A stretch of 64,000 nt of DNA, taken from contig NZ_JAUSYV010000001.1 in assembly GCF_030817055.1 (NCBI RefSeq), forward strand, positions 706,001 to 770,000, written 5' to 3'. The notes beneath the pieces are model-generated. The model was not told the origin of the DNA. It did no database searches and worked only from the letters and a program-made list of their open reading frames with translations. Position 1 is the stretch's first letter; every line of letters starts with the position of its first letter. The translations under genes and the position numbers were made by a program. Origin of the DNA: Bacillus sp. V2I10. Its GTDB lineage: Bacteria > Bacillota > Bacilli > Bacillales > Bacillaceae. This document shows, one piece after another, positions 1 through 9,657 of this stretch.

Positions 1-2544
1 GTCATTGGTCAAGTCGAAGATGATGAATCGATAAAACGAGGTTGTAATAAACCAATGACAAATAACGATCTTGTATGGTTAGCAAGAACTGAAAATCCAC
101 ATGCAGAAATTATCTACAAACCGCATCCGGATGTTTTGTTCGGAAAACGAGCGATGCAATCTAATCCAGATGACGTTAGGCATATATCAAAGGTTATTAC
201 AGAACCTTTAAGTATTACTGATGCTTTTCAAACGATCGACCGTGTTTATACCATTACTTCCCTTTCAGGATTTGAGGCACTATTAAGGGGGATTCCGGTA
301 ACAACAATAGGAGCTCCTTTTTATTCAGGCTGGGGACTAACTGAAGATCGCCAAAAAGTGCCTAGAAGAAAAAGAGAATTAACAATTGAAGAAGTGTTTG
401 CAGCTGCCTATATTCTCTATCCAAAATACATCCATCCTTTTACAAAAGATGCAATTTCCATTGAAGACGCCATACTTACACTAAAAGAGATGAAAGATAT
501 TCAGGGAAATGCAGATTTAGAACCAGGAAAAATCGCTTTACTTGTTGGATTTAATGAAATGACAGAAAAGTATATGGCCATTTTTCTAAAGGATTATCAA
601 AAAATAGAAATCATACACTCGCTAGAACAATTAAGTGATGCTATCGATAATTATAGTGATATAACAGTCAATCTTCTGAATTCAGAGGACAATAAAGGCT
701 ACCTTAAGTTCGTGAAGGAAAATAATATTAAAAGTTATTTCGTTAATCCTGGTTTGATAAGTATGGGAGTATTACCTATCCCATTTTCCTTATGTATAGA
801 TAAGAAGGGTGACAATAAGGAGTTTTCAAGTGATTTAATAAATCTATTAAATACTTATGATTTTAAAAAGGACCCTGAATTATTGCTAAGAGCCAATCGT
901 GTTCATTCAACACTTATAGAAAAAGGGATAAACGGAATTACCTATTCACCATCTATGAACTATGACATGTCGATCCCGGATATAAAGAAAGTATTAGTAC
1001 TGGGAGAAAGAAGTAGTGAAAGTCAGCAATTTGAGATTTCTAATGAGGAATTAATGTGGATTGCTAAAACAGAAAATCCTGATGCTGAAATTATTTTTAA
1101 GCCGCACCCAGCTGATGGAAATGTAGAAAATTATAGTTACGCAAATTTAGATCATGTTGCAAAAATAATCAAGGGCCCAATCAATTTAAGTGATCTTTTG
1201 GAAAATGTCTTTCAAGTTTACACAATTCGTTCAACAGGTGGATTTGAGGCATTATTAAAAGGAATAAAGGTTACTACATTAGGTACACCTTTTTATGCAG
1301 GCTGGGGTCTGACAGATGATAGAAAGAAACAAAAAAATCGAAATAGAAAATTAAGTACGGTAGAAATACTAGCAGCGGCATATATTTTATATCCTAAATA
1401 TTTTAACCCATTTACGTTAGAACCAATTACAATTGAACAAGCGCTTGAACTCTTTGAAATAGTTGTAAGTACAGAAAGTCGGAGAGATCCTTTAACTCAA
1501 ATTGTTCTCAAAAACAGAGAGCAAAACCTGAATAAATTTGAGTCGTTTGAGAAGAAGATTGACAATACGCTTATTCCTAATGAAAAAAATGGTCAAATTG
1601 GCGTTTTATCAAAGGGGATACAGACGATTCCAAATCTACAATCCTTTCTTAGAGGAGATGTTATTTTCAACCCAACTGAAAACGATGACTTAGCTTATGT
1701 TGCTGGTTGGGGGATGAAACCTAGTGCAAAGAAAGCATTGGATTTTAGTAAGAAGAATGGCATACCGTATTTAGGTCTAGAAGATGGCTTTCTTCGCTCC
1801 GTAGGTTTAGGAGTAGAAGGATCACCACCTCTATCGATCTGTGTTGATAACATTGGGATTTATTACGATGCAACTAAACCATCTCGTCTTGAAAACATTT
1901 TAAATAGTGATAGATGGCAGCAGGAATCTTTATTAAATAATGCTAAGAGAGCGATAAGTTTAATAAAAGAAAATTACTTGAGTAAATATAACCATGCTCC
2001 GATGGTCAATCCCTCTATTTTTTCTGATACAGCTAAGGAACGAGTATTAATCGTTGATCAGACGCTGGGTGATATGTCCATTACACTTGGTCTTGCAGAT
2101 AAAGCACGCTTTAAAGAAATGTATGAAATGGCAAAAAGGGAAAATCCCAATGCAAAACTTTATATAAAAACACATCCTGATGTCATTTCAGGGAAAAAAG
2201 AAGGTAACTTAACACCTAAAGATGTTGATGCAACGTTTATTTATGATGATTGTAATCCATTATCTTTAGTGGAAAAAGTGGATAAGGTTTATGTTGTTAC
2301 TTCACAGCTTGGTTTTGAAGCTCTTATGCTAGGAAAAGAAGTCCATTGTTTTGGAATGCCTTTTTATGCAGGCTGGGGAGTTACTAAAGACCAAATAACA
2401 ATAGAGCGTAGAAAGAAAAAACGCAGTGTAGAAGAATTATTTGCAGCAGCATATCTTTTATATCCACGTTATATAAATCCAAATACCGGTTTACCAGGTA
2501 CGATATTTGATGTAATTCGTTACTTAATTGAACAGAAAAAGTAA
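1..2544 (+). CDS. KpsC-like capsule polysaccharide glycosyltransferase, 5' end outside window
   Basis: The reading frame is open to base 1 and reads VIGQVEDDESIKRG before the first ATG at 55, so the true start lies upstream. The family (Capsule_synth/KpsC) contains Kdo transferases that build the lipid-linked beta-Kdo linker of capsules. Three copies of a C-terminal GT half are visible, each with a KPHP or KTHP motif, an S.xGFEALL stretch, a PFY.GWG motif and an AAAY.LYP.Y end. They end near bases 480, 1450 and 2540. The last copy has the complete N-half (EDGFLRSVGLG, GIYYDATKPSRLE, DQTLGD). The middle copy is degenerate (VNPGLISMGV, GERSSES). Family assignment is firm; that the sugar is Kdo is inferred. 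Confidence 0.85.
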   Translation, partial: VIGQVEDDESIKRGCNKPMTNNDLVWLARTENPHAEIIYKPHPDVLFGKRAMQSNPDDVRHISKVITEPLSITDAFQTIDRVYTITSLSGFEALLRGIPVTTIGAPFYSGWGLTEDRQKVPRRKRELTIEEVFAAAYILYPKYIHPFTKDAISIEDAILTLKEMKDIQGNADLEPGKIALLVGFNEMTEKYMAIFLKDYQKIEIIHSLEQLSDAIDNYSDITVNLLNSEDNKGYLKFVKENNIKSYFVNPGLISMGVLPIPFSLCIDKKGDNKEFSSDLINLLNTYDFKKDPELLLRANRVHSTLIEKGINGITYSPSMNYDMSIPDIKKVLVLGERSSESQQFEISNEELMWIAKTENPDAEIIFKPHPADGNVENYSYANLDHVAKIIKGPINLSDLLENVFQVYTIRSTGGFEALLKGIKVTTLGTPFYAGWGLTDDRKKQKNRNRKLSTVEILAAAYILYPKYFNPFTLEPITIEQALELFEIVVSTESRRDPLTQIVLKNREQNLNKFESFEKKIDNTLIPNEKNGQIGVLSKGIQTIPNLQSFLRGDVIFNPTENDDLAYVAGWGMKPSAKKALDFSKKNGIPYLGLEDGFLRSVGLGVEGSPPLSICVDNIGIYYDATKPSRLENILNSDRWQQESLLNNAKRAISLIKENYLSKYNHAPMVNPSIFSDTAKERVLIVDQTLGDMSITLGLADKARFKEMYEMAKRENPNAKLYIKTHPDVISGKKEGNLTPKDVDATFIYDDCNPLSLVEKVDKVYVVTSQLGFEALMLGKEVHCFGMPFYAGWGVTKDQITIERRKKKRSVEELFAAAYLLYPRYINPNTGLPGTIFDVIRYLIEQKK

Positions 2545-2645
2545 CTGAGCTTTAATATTAGGTAAGAAAAAGTAATACAAATGGTTTAAGAATATCTTGA
2601 ATAACATTTTTATTACTTTAAGTCTTATATAAATCAACAGCATTA

Positions 2646-2675
2646 ATATGTCTAGTTTATACAAACTAGACATAT
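2646..2675. promoter_or_regulatory. 13-bp perfect inverted repeat with 4-nt loop
   Basis: ATATGTCTAGTTT is followed by ATAC and then its exact reverse complement. It sits in the 235-bp gap between the KpsC-like gene and the next gene. The bases after it (attcatttacttttt) are only partly T-rich. It may be a terminator for the upstream gene or an operator; the sequence does not decide. Confidence 0.5.
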
Positions 2676-2830
2676 ATTCATTTACTTTTTAGCAGGTATT
2701 TCTGAACTTGTAGAAGTTTACAACAATTTAATCAAAACTTAAAAAACCTTTAGTGAAAATACATGTAAAATGTTGAATATTGATAAAATTCATCGACACC
2801 ATTGTTATACATATAGAAAGGATGAGGATT

Positions 2831-5800
2831 TTGGGAAGACTTCCATTTAATAATGTTCTCTTTATGTCTAATTTTACGTTTGATATGGGGGATCCAAACT
2901 TTCGCACCGGTTCATATATTAAATATCTTGAGCCATTAGCTAAATCATTATCAAAGACGAATAACTTAGATATCAAGTATTTGGTTTCTAACCATACATT
3001 TGAATCAATTAAAAGAACTTCTAAATCAACTAGTATTAATTCTGAAAATAGTTTCATTATTAATTATGAGAAAAATATGGATATTTTCGGAAATGGCGAT
3101 TGGTTTATCCGTAACTCATATAATGATTCTTTTAATTCTGAAGAGTCAGGATATATTTTGGGGTTTCTAAAATCATTGTTTAATGGCTGGGAGCCGGATT
3201 TAATCTTTTGTTGGGAGTTTCCAACAACGATATTTAGAAAATTATTCCCTAAGGCTTTAGTTATTGATTTAATGCCTGGACTATTTATGCGTCCACCTTT
3301 TCCAAGAACAATCTCAATTGATCCTTTAGGATTATATAAGGATAGTGTATTTAATGATCCATCATTGAGTGAAATAAAGGCGAAAGATACGGAACTTGAT
3401 GCCTATTATAAAATTCGTAATGAATACGAAGCATTCTTTGAAGGTGTTTCTGTTAAGGACCTGATCCTATCAAAATTAAATGGGTCGGAAAAATACAAGA
3501 AGTTTACATTAGTGCCTTTACAAATATCTCAGTATTTTGGTTTCTATGAGAATTGTCATTATCAATCGCAATTTGATTTCTTAATCGATGTTTTAAGAAA
3601 AACACCGGAAGATACTGGTGTAATTGTTACTCAATATATTAGCGGGTTTGTCACGGAAAAGGCAATTAATGATAAAAATATTGATTATTTGAGTCAAACC
3701 TTTCCAAATTTCCTTTATTCGAAAGAGTTTGAATCAATTGATAATATTTCGCAGTTTATTGCTCCTTGGGCAGATAATACTTGTTCAATTTCTAGTACGA
3801 TTGGTCTTCAAGCGAAATTTTTTAATCGAAAACTCATTTCTCCATCTCGCTCCCATTTAGGCTATTTTGCAGACCAAAATAATTTAGATAGTGAAGAAAA
3901 TAGATTTACTAACAATGATCATATCATTGCTGTTATGTTAAGTAGACAGACTCTTCTAGAATCAAGATTATTGGAAGACTCTGAATATCTAACATCTCTT
4001 CTTATAGAAATGAAGGAAAATAAGGATAAAGGCAATACAGGGTTACAATTATTACCGAACAAGCAATTTATCAAAAATGTTAAAGAAAATCCAATTCACT
4101 ATCAAGCAGCTTCATCAACTAGTGCAGCGGTGCGTCAATTGCAAAAGCTTGGTTTATCTGGAATTAATCCTGAAAATAATCACTTAAAGGTTTTAGTAGA
4201 TAAAATCAAACATGCAAAAATGGTTTCCTTTGATGTTTTCGATACGTTGTTATGTAGAGCGGTATTTAAACCAGAGGATGTATTCTTAATGATGCAAAGA
4301 GAATTGGCATCTGATCAACCACCTTTTGATCTTCCAGAGCATTTTGTACATTCTTTTGCGCAGCTAAGATCAGGCGTAGAAAGGCAGCTGCGACGTCAAC
4401 GAGATTCAGAATTAGCATTAGGTTTAGAGGATGCTGTAGAAGAACTTACAATTAAAGAAGTTTACTCATTTATGTTAGAAAGATTTAATGGTAATTTAAG
4501 TCTTGTTGACAAATTAATTGCTTTTGAACAAGAAATTGAATGGAAAGTCCTAAGAGAAAGACCAATTGGTCAATTTCTCTTTAATCAAGCAATTAAACTC
4601 GGGAAACAAGTGATCATAGTATCTGACTTTATCCATGATGAGGCCTTTGTAGCACAAGCCTTGAAAAATGCAGGATATACAGAATATAGTACACTTTATG
4701 TATCATCGAAATATGGCAAGAAGAAGCATTCAGGTGAGCTCTTTAAACATATTGCTGAAGAAGATCAGTTAGATCCAACTACAATTATTCACATTGGTGA
4801 TAATGCGATTGGTGATTTAACTCGTGCCCATGAAAGTGGTTGGAACTCGATCCGAATTTCTTCTGCCCGTGAAAGAGCATTAGAAATTGTTAGAGAACGA
4901 AATTTATCACCAGCTATTATAGATAAAAGTTTTGTCTTAAGAACGGCACTTTTATTGTTTTCTGAAGAGTTTTATCATACCAAAACATTCGAAAATGATA
5001 AGGAATCGGCAAAAGAGAAGGCTCGTAGTTTTGTTGAAAACGGAAGTGAATTTGGCTTTTTAGTTTTAGGACCAATGCTTTACTCATTTTCTGAGTGGAT
5101 CATTAATGAAGCTAAGAAAAAGAATTGTGAGTCCATCTTATTTTTTGCAAGAGATTGCTATTTACCATTTAAGATTGTTGAAAAAATTCTCAAAGCACGT
5201 GAAGAGAAAAATATTAGTATCAATTATTTAGCTACTTCTCGTAGAGGATTAATGGGCTTAAATATTTATACTCCTGAGGATTATTTAAAAGTTAATTTCA
5301 GTGATTTCAATAGAAATAAACCACTTGAGGATCTTTTTGCCAACCGTTTTGGTTTGGATCCAGATTCAATAAGTGAAAGCACAATTTCTCGTTGGAATGT
5401 AAATGATTTAAGTTTAAATGTAGGGAAAGTTTCTCCTGCAGCTATTTACGGAATTGTTTATGATCATGTTAAAGAGAATTGGAACGAAGTATACGATAAG
5501 CTTACTCAAAAAAGAAATGCGTATAAAACCTACTTATCTGAACAAGGCGTCGATGTTAGTAAGAAAACATTAGCAATTGATTTCGGTTATAAGGGTTCAA
5601 CTCATCGTATGTTAAGAAGTTTATTTGAACAGGATTTACATGCTGGATTCTTTATGACCTATGCTGATGACTTTGGTCGTGATCCGATTGAAAATGGGGC
5701 TAGCTACTATTTAAGCAATCTTAACCCGGTTATTAAGTCAGGAATTGTACTGAGCCACAATTTGATACTAGAAACTCTTGTTAACGAACCAACTGGAAGC

Positions 5801-6691
5801 TTATATGAGGTCATTGAAGTAGATGGACAAATTAAAGTTGTTAAAGAAGAGCTAGGGTCTGTTGAACATCTTGCTAAAGTAAATAGTATTCATACAGGAG
5901 TACTAAAATTTACAGACAGCTGGCTTGAAAACTTCAAGCATTTCCCAGGTATTGCAACTGTAGAGTTAAATTCAGCAGATTACTTATTAACGAATATTTT
6001 ACGTAAACCGACAAAAACAGAAGCAGAGATTTTAAGAGGCATGATCTTTGATAATGCGTTTGCTGGACATGCTAATCGATATATTTTAGCTCCACATAAA
6101 GGCTATAAAGAGTCTCAAAGTATTTGGAAGGAAGGACATAAGGCACTTTATACAAATACTGAAGAAGCTAAAAAAAATGTCCCAGCTAAGAATGAAAAAG
6201 TTCAGCCCAAAAAGCCGAATGAACAGGTTGTTGCCCAAAGTAAACCAGTTACTCAAAGTAAACCAGTTACTCAAAGTAAACCGCCTGTTCAAAAACCAGT
6301 TGTGAAAGAGAATGCGAGTGAAAAGAAAACAGTACAAAAGCCAAATAACAATAATAATAAAAGTACTGAAAAAAAGAATATTGGTAACAAGCAAAGATTT
6401 GGCACTGTCAAACTCCAAAACAATAAAATCATTGTTGATGGACAAAGCTACTCAAAAAATATAGATCAACTCAGAGTTTTACACAGGGAGGCTTTTGTAG
6501 AAGCTGTTGCATTATTAGCAAAGCTTTCACCATCAGAGGGAGCAAAAAAACAATATGCCGAAATGATCTCCAATCACTCTAAAAAGTATGTTGCGGCTAG
6601 ACTGCTAAAAGAATATGGTGGAATTTCAAAAGCTAAACTGCCAAGAAAAGGAAAGTTAAAAGCGTATAAGAGTTTAATTTTCAAAAAATAA
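2831..6691 (+). CDS. Large glycosyltransferase-HAD fusion protein of a polysaccharide locus
   Basis: TTG at 2831 is chosen because AAAGGA ends 8 nt before it. In-frame ATG 2822 and TTG 2780 are alternatives with worse spacing. Residues about 1-440 resemble the capsule glycosyltransferase fold (PLQISQYFGFY, SSTIGLQAKFF). Next comes a HAD-like domain (nucleophile motif SFDVFDTLL with Asp468, then HIGDNAIGD) and the FFARDCYLPF...LATSRRG block, as in the COG5610 group. A low-complexity K/P/Q/N linker with tandem SKPVTQ units (bases about 6180-6380) joins a basic C-terminal domain. The position two after Asp468 is Phe, not the Asp usual in HAD phosphatases. It probably acts in the same polymer pathway as the KpsC-like gene. 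The reaction is unknown. Confidence 0.75.
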   Translation: MGRLPFNNVLFMSNFTFDMGDPNFRTGSYIKYLEPLAKSLSKTNNLDIKYLVSNHTFESIKRTSKSTSINSENSFIINYEKNMDIFGNGDWFIRNSYNDSFNSEESGYILGFLKSLFNGWEPDLIFCWEFPTTIFRKLFPKALVIDLMPGLFMRPPFPRTISIDPLGLYKDSVFNDPSLSEIKAKDTELDAYYKIRNEYEAFFEGVSVKDLILSKLNGSEKYKKFTLVPLQISQYFGFYENCHYQSQFDFLIDVLRKTPEDTGVIVTQYISGFVTEKAINDKNIDYLSQTFPNFLYSKEFESIDNISQFIAPWADNTCSISSTIGLQAKFFNRKLISPSRSHLGYFADQNNLDSEENRFTNNDHIIAVMLSRQTLLESRLLEDSEYLTSLLIEMKENKDKGNTGLQLLPNKQFIKNVKENPIHYQAASSTSAAVRQLQKLGLSGINPENNHLKVLVDKIKHAKMVSFDVFDTLLCRAVFKPEDVFLMMQRELASDQPPFDLPEHFVHSFAQLRSGVERQLRRQRDSELALGLEDAVEELTIKEVYSFMLERFNGNLSLVDKLIAFEQEIEWKVLRERPIGQFLFNQAIKLGKQVIIVSDFIHDEAFVAQALKNAGYTEYSTLYVSSKYGKKKHSGELFKHIAEEDQLDPTTIIHIGDNAIGDLTRAHESGWNSIRISSARERALEIVRERNLSPAIIDKSFVLRTALLLFSEEFYHTKTFENDKESAKEKARSFVENGSEFGFLVLGPMLYSFSEWIINEAKKKNCESILFFARDCYLPFKIVEKILKAREEKNISINYLATSRRGLMGLNIYTPEDYLKVNFSDFNRNKPLEDLFANRFGLDPDSISESTISRWNVNDLSLNVGKVSPAAIYGIVYDHVKENWNEVYDKLTQKRNAYKTYLSEQGVDVSKKTLAIDFGYKGSTHRMLRSLFEQDLHAGFFMTYADDFGRDPIENGASYYLSNLNPVIKSGIVLSHNLILETLVNEPTGSLYEVIEVDGQIKVVKEELGSVEHLAKVNSIHTGVLKFTDSWLENFKHFPGIATVELNSADYLLTNILRKPTKTEAEILRGMIFDNAFAGHANRYILAPHKGYKESQSIWKEGHKALYTNTEEAKKNVPAKNEKVQPKKPNEQVVAQSKPVTQSKPVTQSKPPVQKPVVKENASEKKTVQKPNNNNNKSTEKKNIGNKQRFGTVKLQNNKIIVDGQSYSKNIDQLRVLHREAFVEAVALLAKLSPSEGAKKQYAEMISNHSKKYVAARLLKEYGGISKAKLPRKGKLKAYKSLIFKK

Positions 6692-6721
6692 CAACCTTTC
6701 ACTCGTTCATAAATGGAAACT

Positions 6722-6758
6722 AAACTCCAGTGTTCAAAAAGACACTGGAGTTTTTTTT
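6722..6758 (+). terminator. Rho-independent terminator
   Basis: A 12-bp perfect stem (AAACTCCAGTGT / ACACTGGAGTTT) with an 8-nt loop runs into a T tract. It closes the GT-HAD gene. Confidence 0.9.
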
Positions 6759-6842
6759 GAAAAAAGTGATTTCAATAATGTGGATATATGATATAAACTA
6801 GTAACACTGTTGTGGGTAACATGGAGTAAGGAGGTTTATTTA

Positions 6843-8255
6843 TTGAAAAGAAGGAACTTTTTAATAAGCTTTTTAATAGGAATCGTTGCATTCCTATTTG
6901 GCTATACAATCAAAAACGAAGGAGAAAATTTGGTTTGGGAACGTATTAGTTTAAAAAAATTAATGGACGATGAAGAGAAACCAGAGAAATCAGTTAATCA
7001 AGAAATTGAGCATTTAAAGTCTTTTGCGGTCAACGTATTAGATCATGGTGCTGTCGGTGATGGTAAAAGTGACGATACGTTAGCAATAAGGGCAGCATGG
7101 TCATTTGCATTAACTACGAGAAGAAAATTATACATTCCGGGTAATGATTATCGTATTACTGACACATTGACAAATGAACCAATTAGTATCGTTGGAGCAG
7201 GAGTAGGTTTTACTCGATTAATTTTTGACAATATGAAAGGGAAAGATGGGATTGTTTTTACTTCTCCAAGTCATGTTGGAACAATGGGTGAGGTCGCCAA
7301 CTTAAGTATAATTGTTAAGGGTGAACATGGTCGATTTGCTATAAAAACTGCTGATGATTCTGCTAATTATACTAAATATAGAACGAAGTATTCATTTCAT
7401 GACCTAGAATTTAGAGGAGGTAAAATTCAAGATGTTCCTTCTGGTTTTGTTTATGACTATGGTTGGGAATGTTATCTAGAGATAGGAGATAGTTGGGGAG
7501 TTTATATTGATAGAATTGATGTAATAGGGACATATAATATTGGTGAAGATCCTTCCTCACAACCAAACCAAACCTTTTTAAAATTAGATGCTAAAAGTAA
7601 TATTTTAACGGCTAGAATAAATGCTGTAACGACTCATGGAGTAAAAATTGGAATTGAAATAGGAGAAAAATGCTTTTTTATGATTGATCAATGCGACATT
7701 GCCCATTCCTATAAAGGTATCATAACTACAGGAGAAGCAATTTATTCAGAAGGCCGTATTACGGATACGTTAGTAAATTCTCAGTATATCGGTATCCATT
7801 TAAAAACACGGAGTTGGACTTCTATTAGTAATGTAGCAATAAGTAGACATAAAAAGGGTTATGATCATGGTTTAGATTGGTATGGTATATATATGAATGA
7901 TGTCAATAAATCATGGCTAACAAATATACGCTCCCAAGCCGATAGTTCCTTTACAAAATTTTCAGGAAAACACTATGGATTTTATTTTAAGAACTGTGAT
8001 GGAATTGTAGCGAATGGCTTGATCCCAGGAGGAGGATTGGATTACCCTATCTTCAACAATAATACATCAGGAGCTACATTTAATGGGACAAATTTTCAAA
8101 TAAGTAGAGGCATTGCCGCATTTTCATTTATAAATAATAGTAGATATATCCAGATAGGAACATTTGAAAACCATACAGATGTACCGGATTACTTCGCTGA
8201 TCATTCGATAAATAAAGCAACGATTGAGGCTTATCAAAAAGTTTCTATTCCATAA
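6843..8255 (+). CDS. Secreted/anchored right-handed beta-helix protein (pectate-lyase-3 type)
   Basis: TTG at 6843 lies 8 nt after a perfect AAGGAGG, giving 470 residues. The N-terminus is KRRNFL followed by a hydrophobic stretch (residues about 5-25), so it is exported and perhaps membrane-anchored. At residues about 58-110 the motif VLDHGAVGDGKSDDT...A and LYIPGNDYRI is the start of the Pectate_lyase_3 / phage tailspike-like beta-helix. The rest is rich in short N/G/I beta-strand repeats, as expected for such helices. Family members cleave or bind polysaccharides. In this context it may trim or modify the polymer made by the upstream genes, but no catalytic residue can be assigned. Confidence 0.75.
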   Translation: MKRRNFLISFLIGIVAFLFGYTIKNEGENLVWERISLKKLMDDEEKPEKSVNQEIEHLKSFAVNVLDHGAVGDGKSDDTLAIRAAWSFALTTRRKLYIPGNDYRITDTLTNEPISIVGAGVGFTRLIFDNMKGKDGIVFTSPSHVGTMGEVANLSIIVKGEHGRFAIKTADDSANYTKYRTKYSFHDLEFRGGKIQDVPSGFVYDYGWECYLEIGDSWGVYIDRIDVIGTYNIGEDPSSQPNQTFLKLDAKSNILTARINAVTTHGVKIGIEIGEKCFFMIDQCDIAHSYKGIITTGEAIYSEGRITDTLVNSQYIGIHLKTRSWTSISNVAISRHKKGYDHGLDWYGIYMNDVNKSWLTNIRSQADSSFTKFSGKHYGFYFKNCDGIVANGLIPGGGLDYPIFNNNTSGATFNGTNFQISRGIAAFSFINNSRYIQIGTFENHTDVPDYFADHSINKATIEAYQKVSIP

Positions 8256-8329
8256 AATGAAATGATTAGGGGCTATAATGTTCAGAGAGTATTACTTTTT
8301 AAGAACAAAAAGATTTGGGGGAATAGTCA

Positions 8330-9526
8330 TTGGAAACTTTAGTACGTGAAATAGAGCGCGATTATTATAAATTCTTTCCACATAAAGGTTCATCACAACT
8401 ATTATTAATATTTTCTAGTGTTAATATTGAACCTCGGAAATTTGTTTTTTATAAAAATACAATAGATTTGCCAGTTCATAAACTTTACCTAAACGATTCT
8501 AATAACGGTTGGTTTCAATCAGGTGTTGAAGGTCTAGGGGATTCTATAGATAAAACTGTTGATTCGATCTTGAAATTGAAAGAAAAATTAGGTGTAAGTG
8601 AAATATTGACTTTAGGTAGCAGTATGGGGGCATATGCTGCTCTTTTATATGGGGCAAAACTTAATGCTCGTGCGTTGTGCTTTGGTGCAGAGGTTGTTTT
8701 AGGACTTCCAGGAAGTCGTGCGAATATTTATATGCCAAAAGGATCTCCAATTTATTATAACGACATTAGAAATTTAATAAAGGAGACAAAAATAAAAGTA
8801 ACGCTTTATGCTGGGGAAGCAGATCAAAATGATATAACTGCAGCAAAACATCTATATGGTTTGCCTAATGTAAATTGCATAACAATCCGTGGAATAGCTC
8901 ATAAAACACCTCTATTTCTTGAAAAAAAATTTGGGATAAAAGAAGTAATAAATAGATTTATATTGAATGACCCAATAATTAATTTTATGGAACGAGGAAA
9001 TCTTTGTGAATCAGGAAATGCTGTCGAATTGTTAAAAGAAGCAACGGATACTGTTTCAAATAAACAGTGGCAAGAGGCTAAAAAACAGTTAAGAGAAGTT
9101 TTATCGTTATGTCCTTTATCAGATGTAGCGTTGCATAAGTTAGGCATCGTATTATATCAACTAAAGGACTTTGAAGGGGCAGCCAAATGTCAATCAGATG
9201 CAGTAGAAATAAGCCCTCATTATGCTAACGCACATCACCAGTTAGGTATTTGTTTAAGAAAATTAGGAAAATATACTGATTCTTATAAAGCGCATAAAAA
9301 TGCTTATGAAGTTTCACCAGATATGGCAGGAGCATATCATCACGCAGGGCTTTCATTGGAAAAATTAAAAAAGTTCAATGAAGCGGAACATGAGTTCAGA
9401 AAGGCTGTAAAGTTGGATAGTAGGAATGTGAATTATACGAAAAAATTAGTTGGGATATTAAGGGAAAATGCTGTAAGACGAATAAAAGAATCAGAAGAAT
9501 TATTAATGAATCTCATTAACAAATAA
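8330..9526 (+). CDS. Alpha/beta-hydrolase with C-terminal TPR repeats (paralog 1)
   Basis: TTG start after TTTGGGGGAA. Residues 1-230 form an alpha/beta-hydrolase with nucleophile elbow G-S-S-M-G (Ser98). Candidate acid residues lie in GEADQND (Asp165 or Asp168) and the candidate His is in IRGIAHKTP (His191). Residues about 240-390 contain TPR units (ALHKLGIVLYQLKDFEGAA, ANAHHQLGICLRKLGKY, AGAYHHAGLSLEKLKKF). There is no signal peptide, so it is likely cytoplasmic. A near-identical architecture lies at 11495-12691. The GSSMG-AYAALLYG region recalls Asp2-type acetyltransferases/esterases of the accessory Sec system; this is a resemblance only. It could O-acylate or deacylate a surface glycan. 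Confidence 0.75.
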   Translation: METLVREIERDYYKFFPHKGSSQLLLIFSSVNIEPRKFVFYKNTIDLPVHKLYLNDSNNGWFQSGVEGLGDSIDKTVDSILKLKEKLGVSEILTLGSSMGAYAALLYGAKLNARALCFGAEVVLGLPGSRANIYMPKGSPIYYNDIRNLIKETKIKVTLYAGEADQNDITAAKHLYGLPNVNCITIRGIAHKTPLFLEKKFGIKEVINRFILNDPIINFMERGNLCESGNAVELLKEATDTVSNKQWQEAKKQLREVLSLCPLSDVALHKLGIVLYQLKDFEGAAKCQSDAVEISPHYANAHHQLGICLRKLGKYTDSYKAHKNAYEVSPDMAGAYHHAGLSLEKLKKFNEAEHEFRKAVKLDSRNVNYTKKLVGILRENAVRRIKESEELLMNLINK

Positions 9527-9530
9527 ATGA

Positions 9531-9572
9531 GGCTGACTCAAAAGATCGTTAAACAACGACAATTTTGAGTCA
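9531..9572 (+). terminator. Terminator with CTGACTCAAAA arm
   Basis: CTGACTCAAAAg...attTTGAGTCAG followed by a T tract, with an inner ATCGTT/AACGAC stem. It ends the upstream hydrolase gene. The same outer arm recurs near 33675 and 60075, and the sequence resembles insertion-sequence ends, so it may be IS-derived. Confidence 0.75.
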
Positions 9573-9620
9573 GTTTTTTGTTTACGATTTTTTTTGGTTA
9601 TTTAGGGGTAGTTTTCGGTT

Positions 9621-9648
9621 GTATAAGAGAGATTTCCCCCTCTTATAC
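9621..9648. repeat. 9-bp inverted repeat at the 3' side of the IS remnant
   Basis: GTATAAGAG and CTCTTATAC are separated by 10 nt. They lie just beyond the end of the transposase fragment (which is on the minus strand) and are probably part of the original element's terminal region. Confidence 0.45.
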
Positions 9649-9657
9649 AGACAGCCC

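Noticed and set aside
2728..3057. 109-codon minus-strand frame overlapping the GT-HAD start
   Set aside because: It is antisense to a well-supported gene and shows no ribosome binding site.
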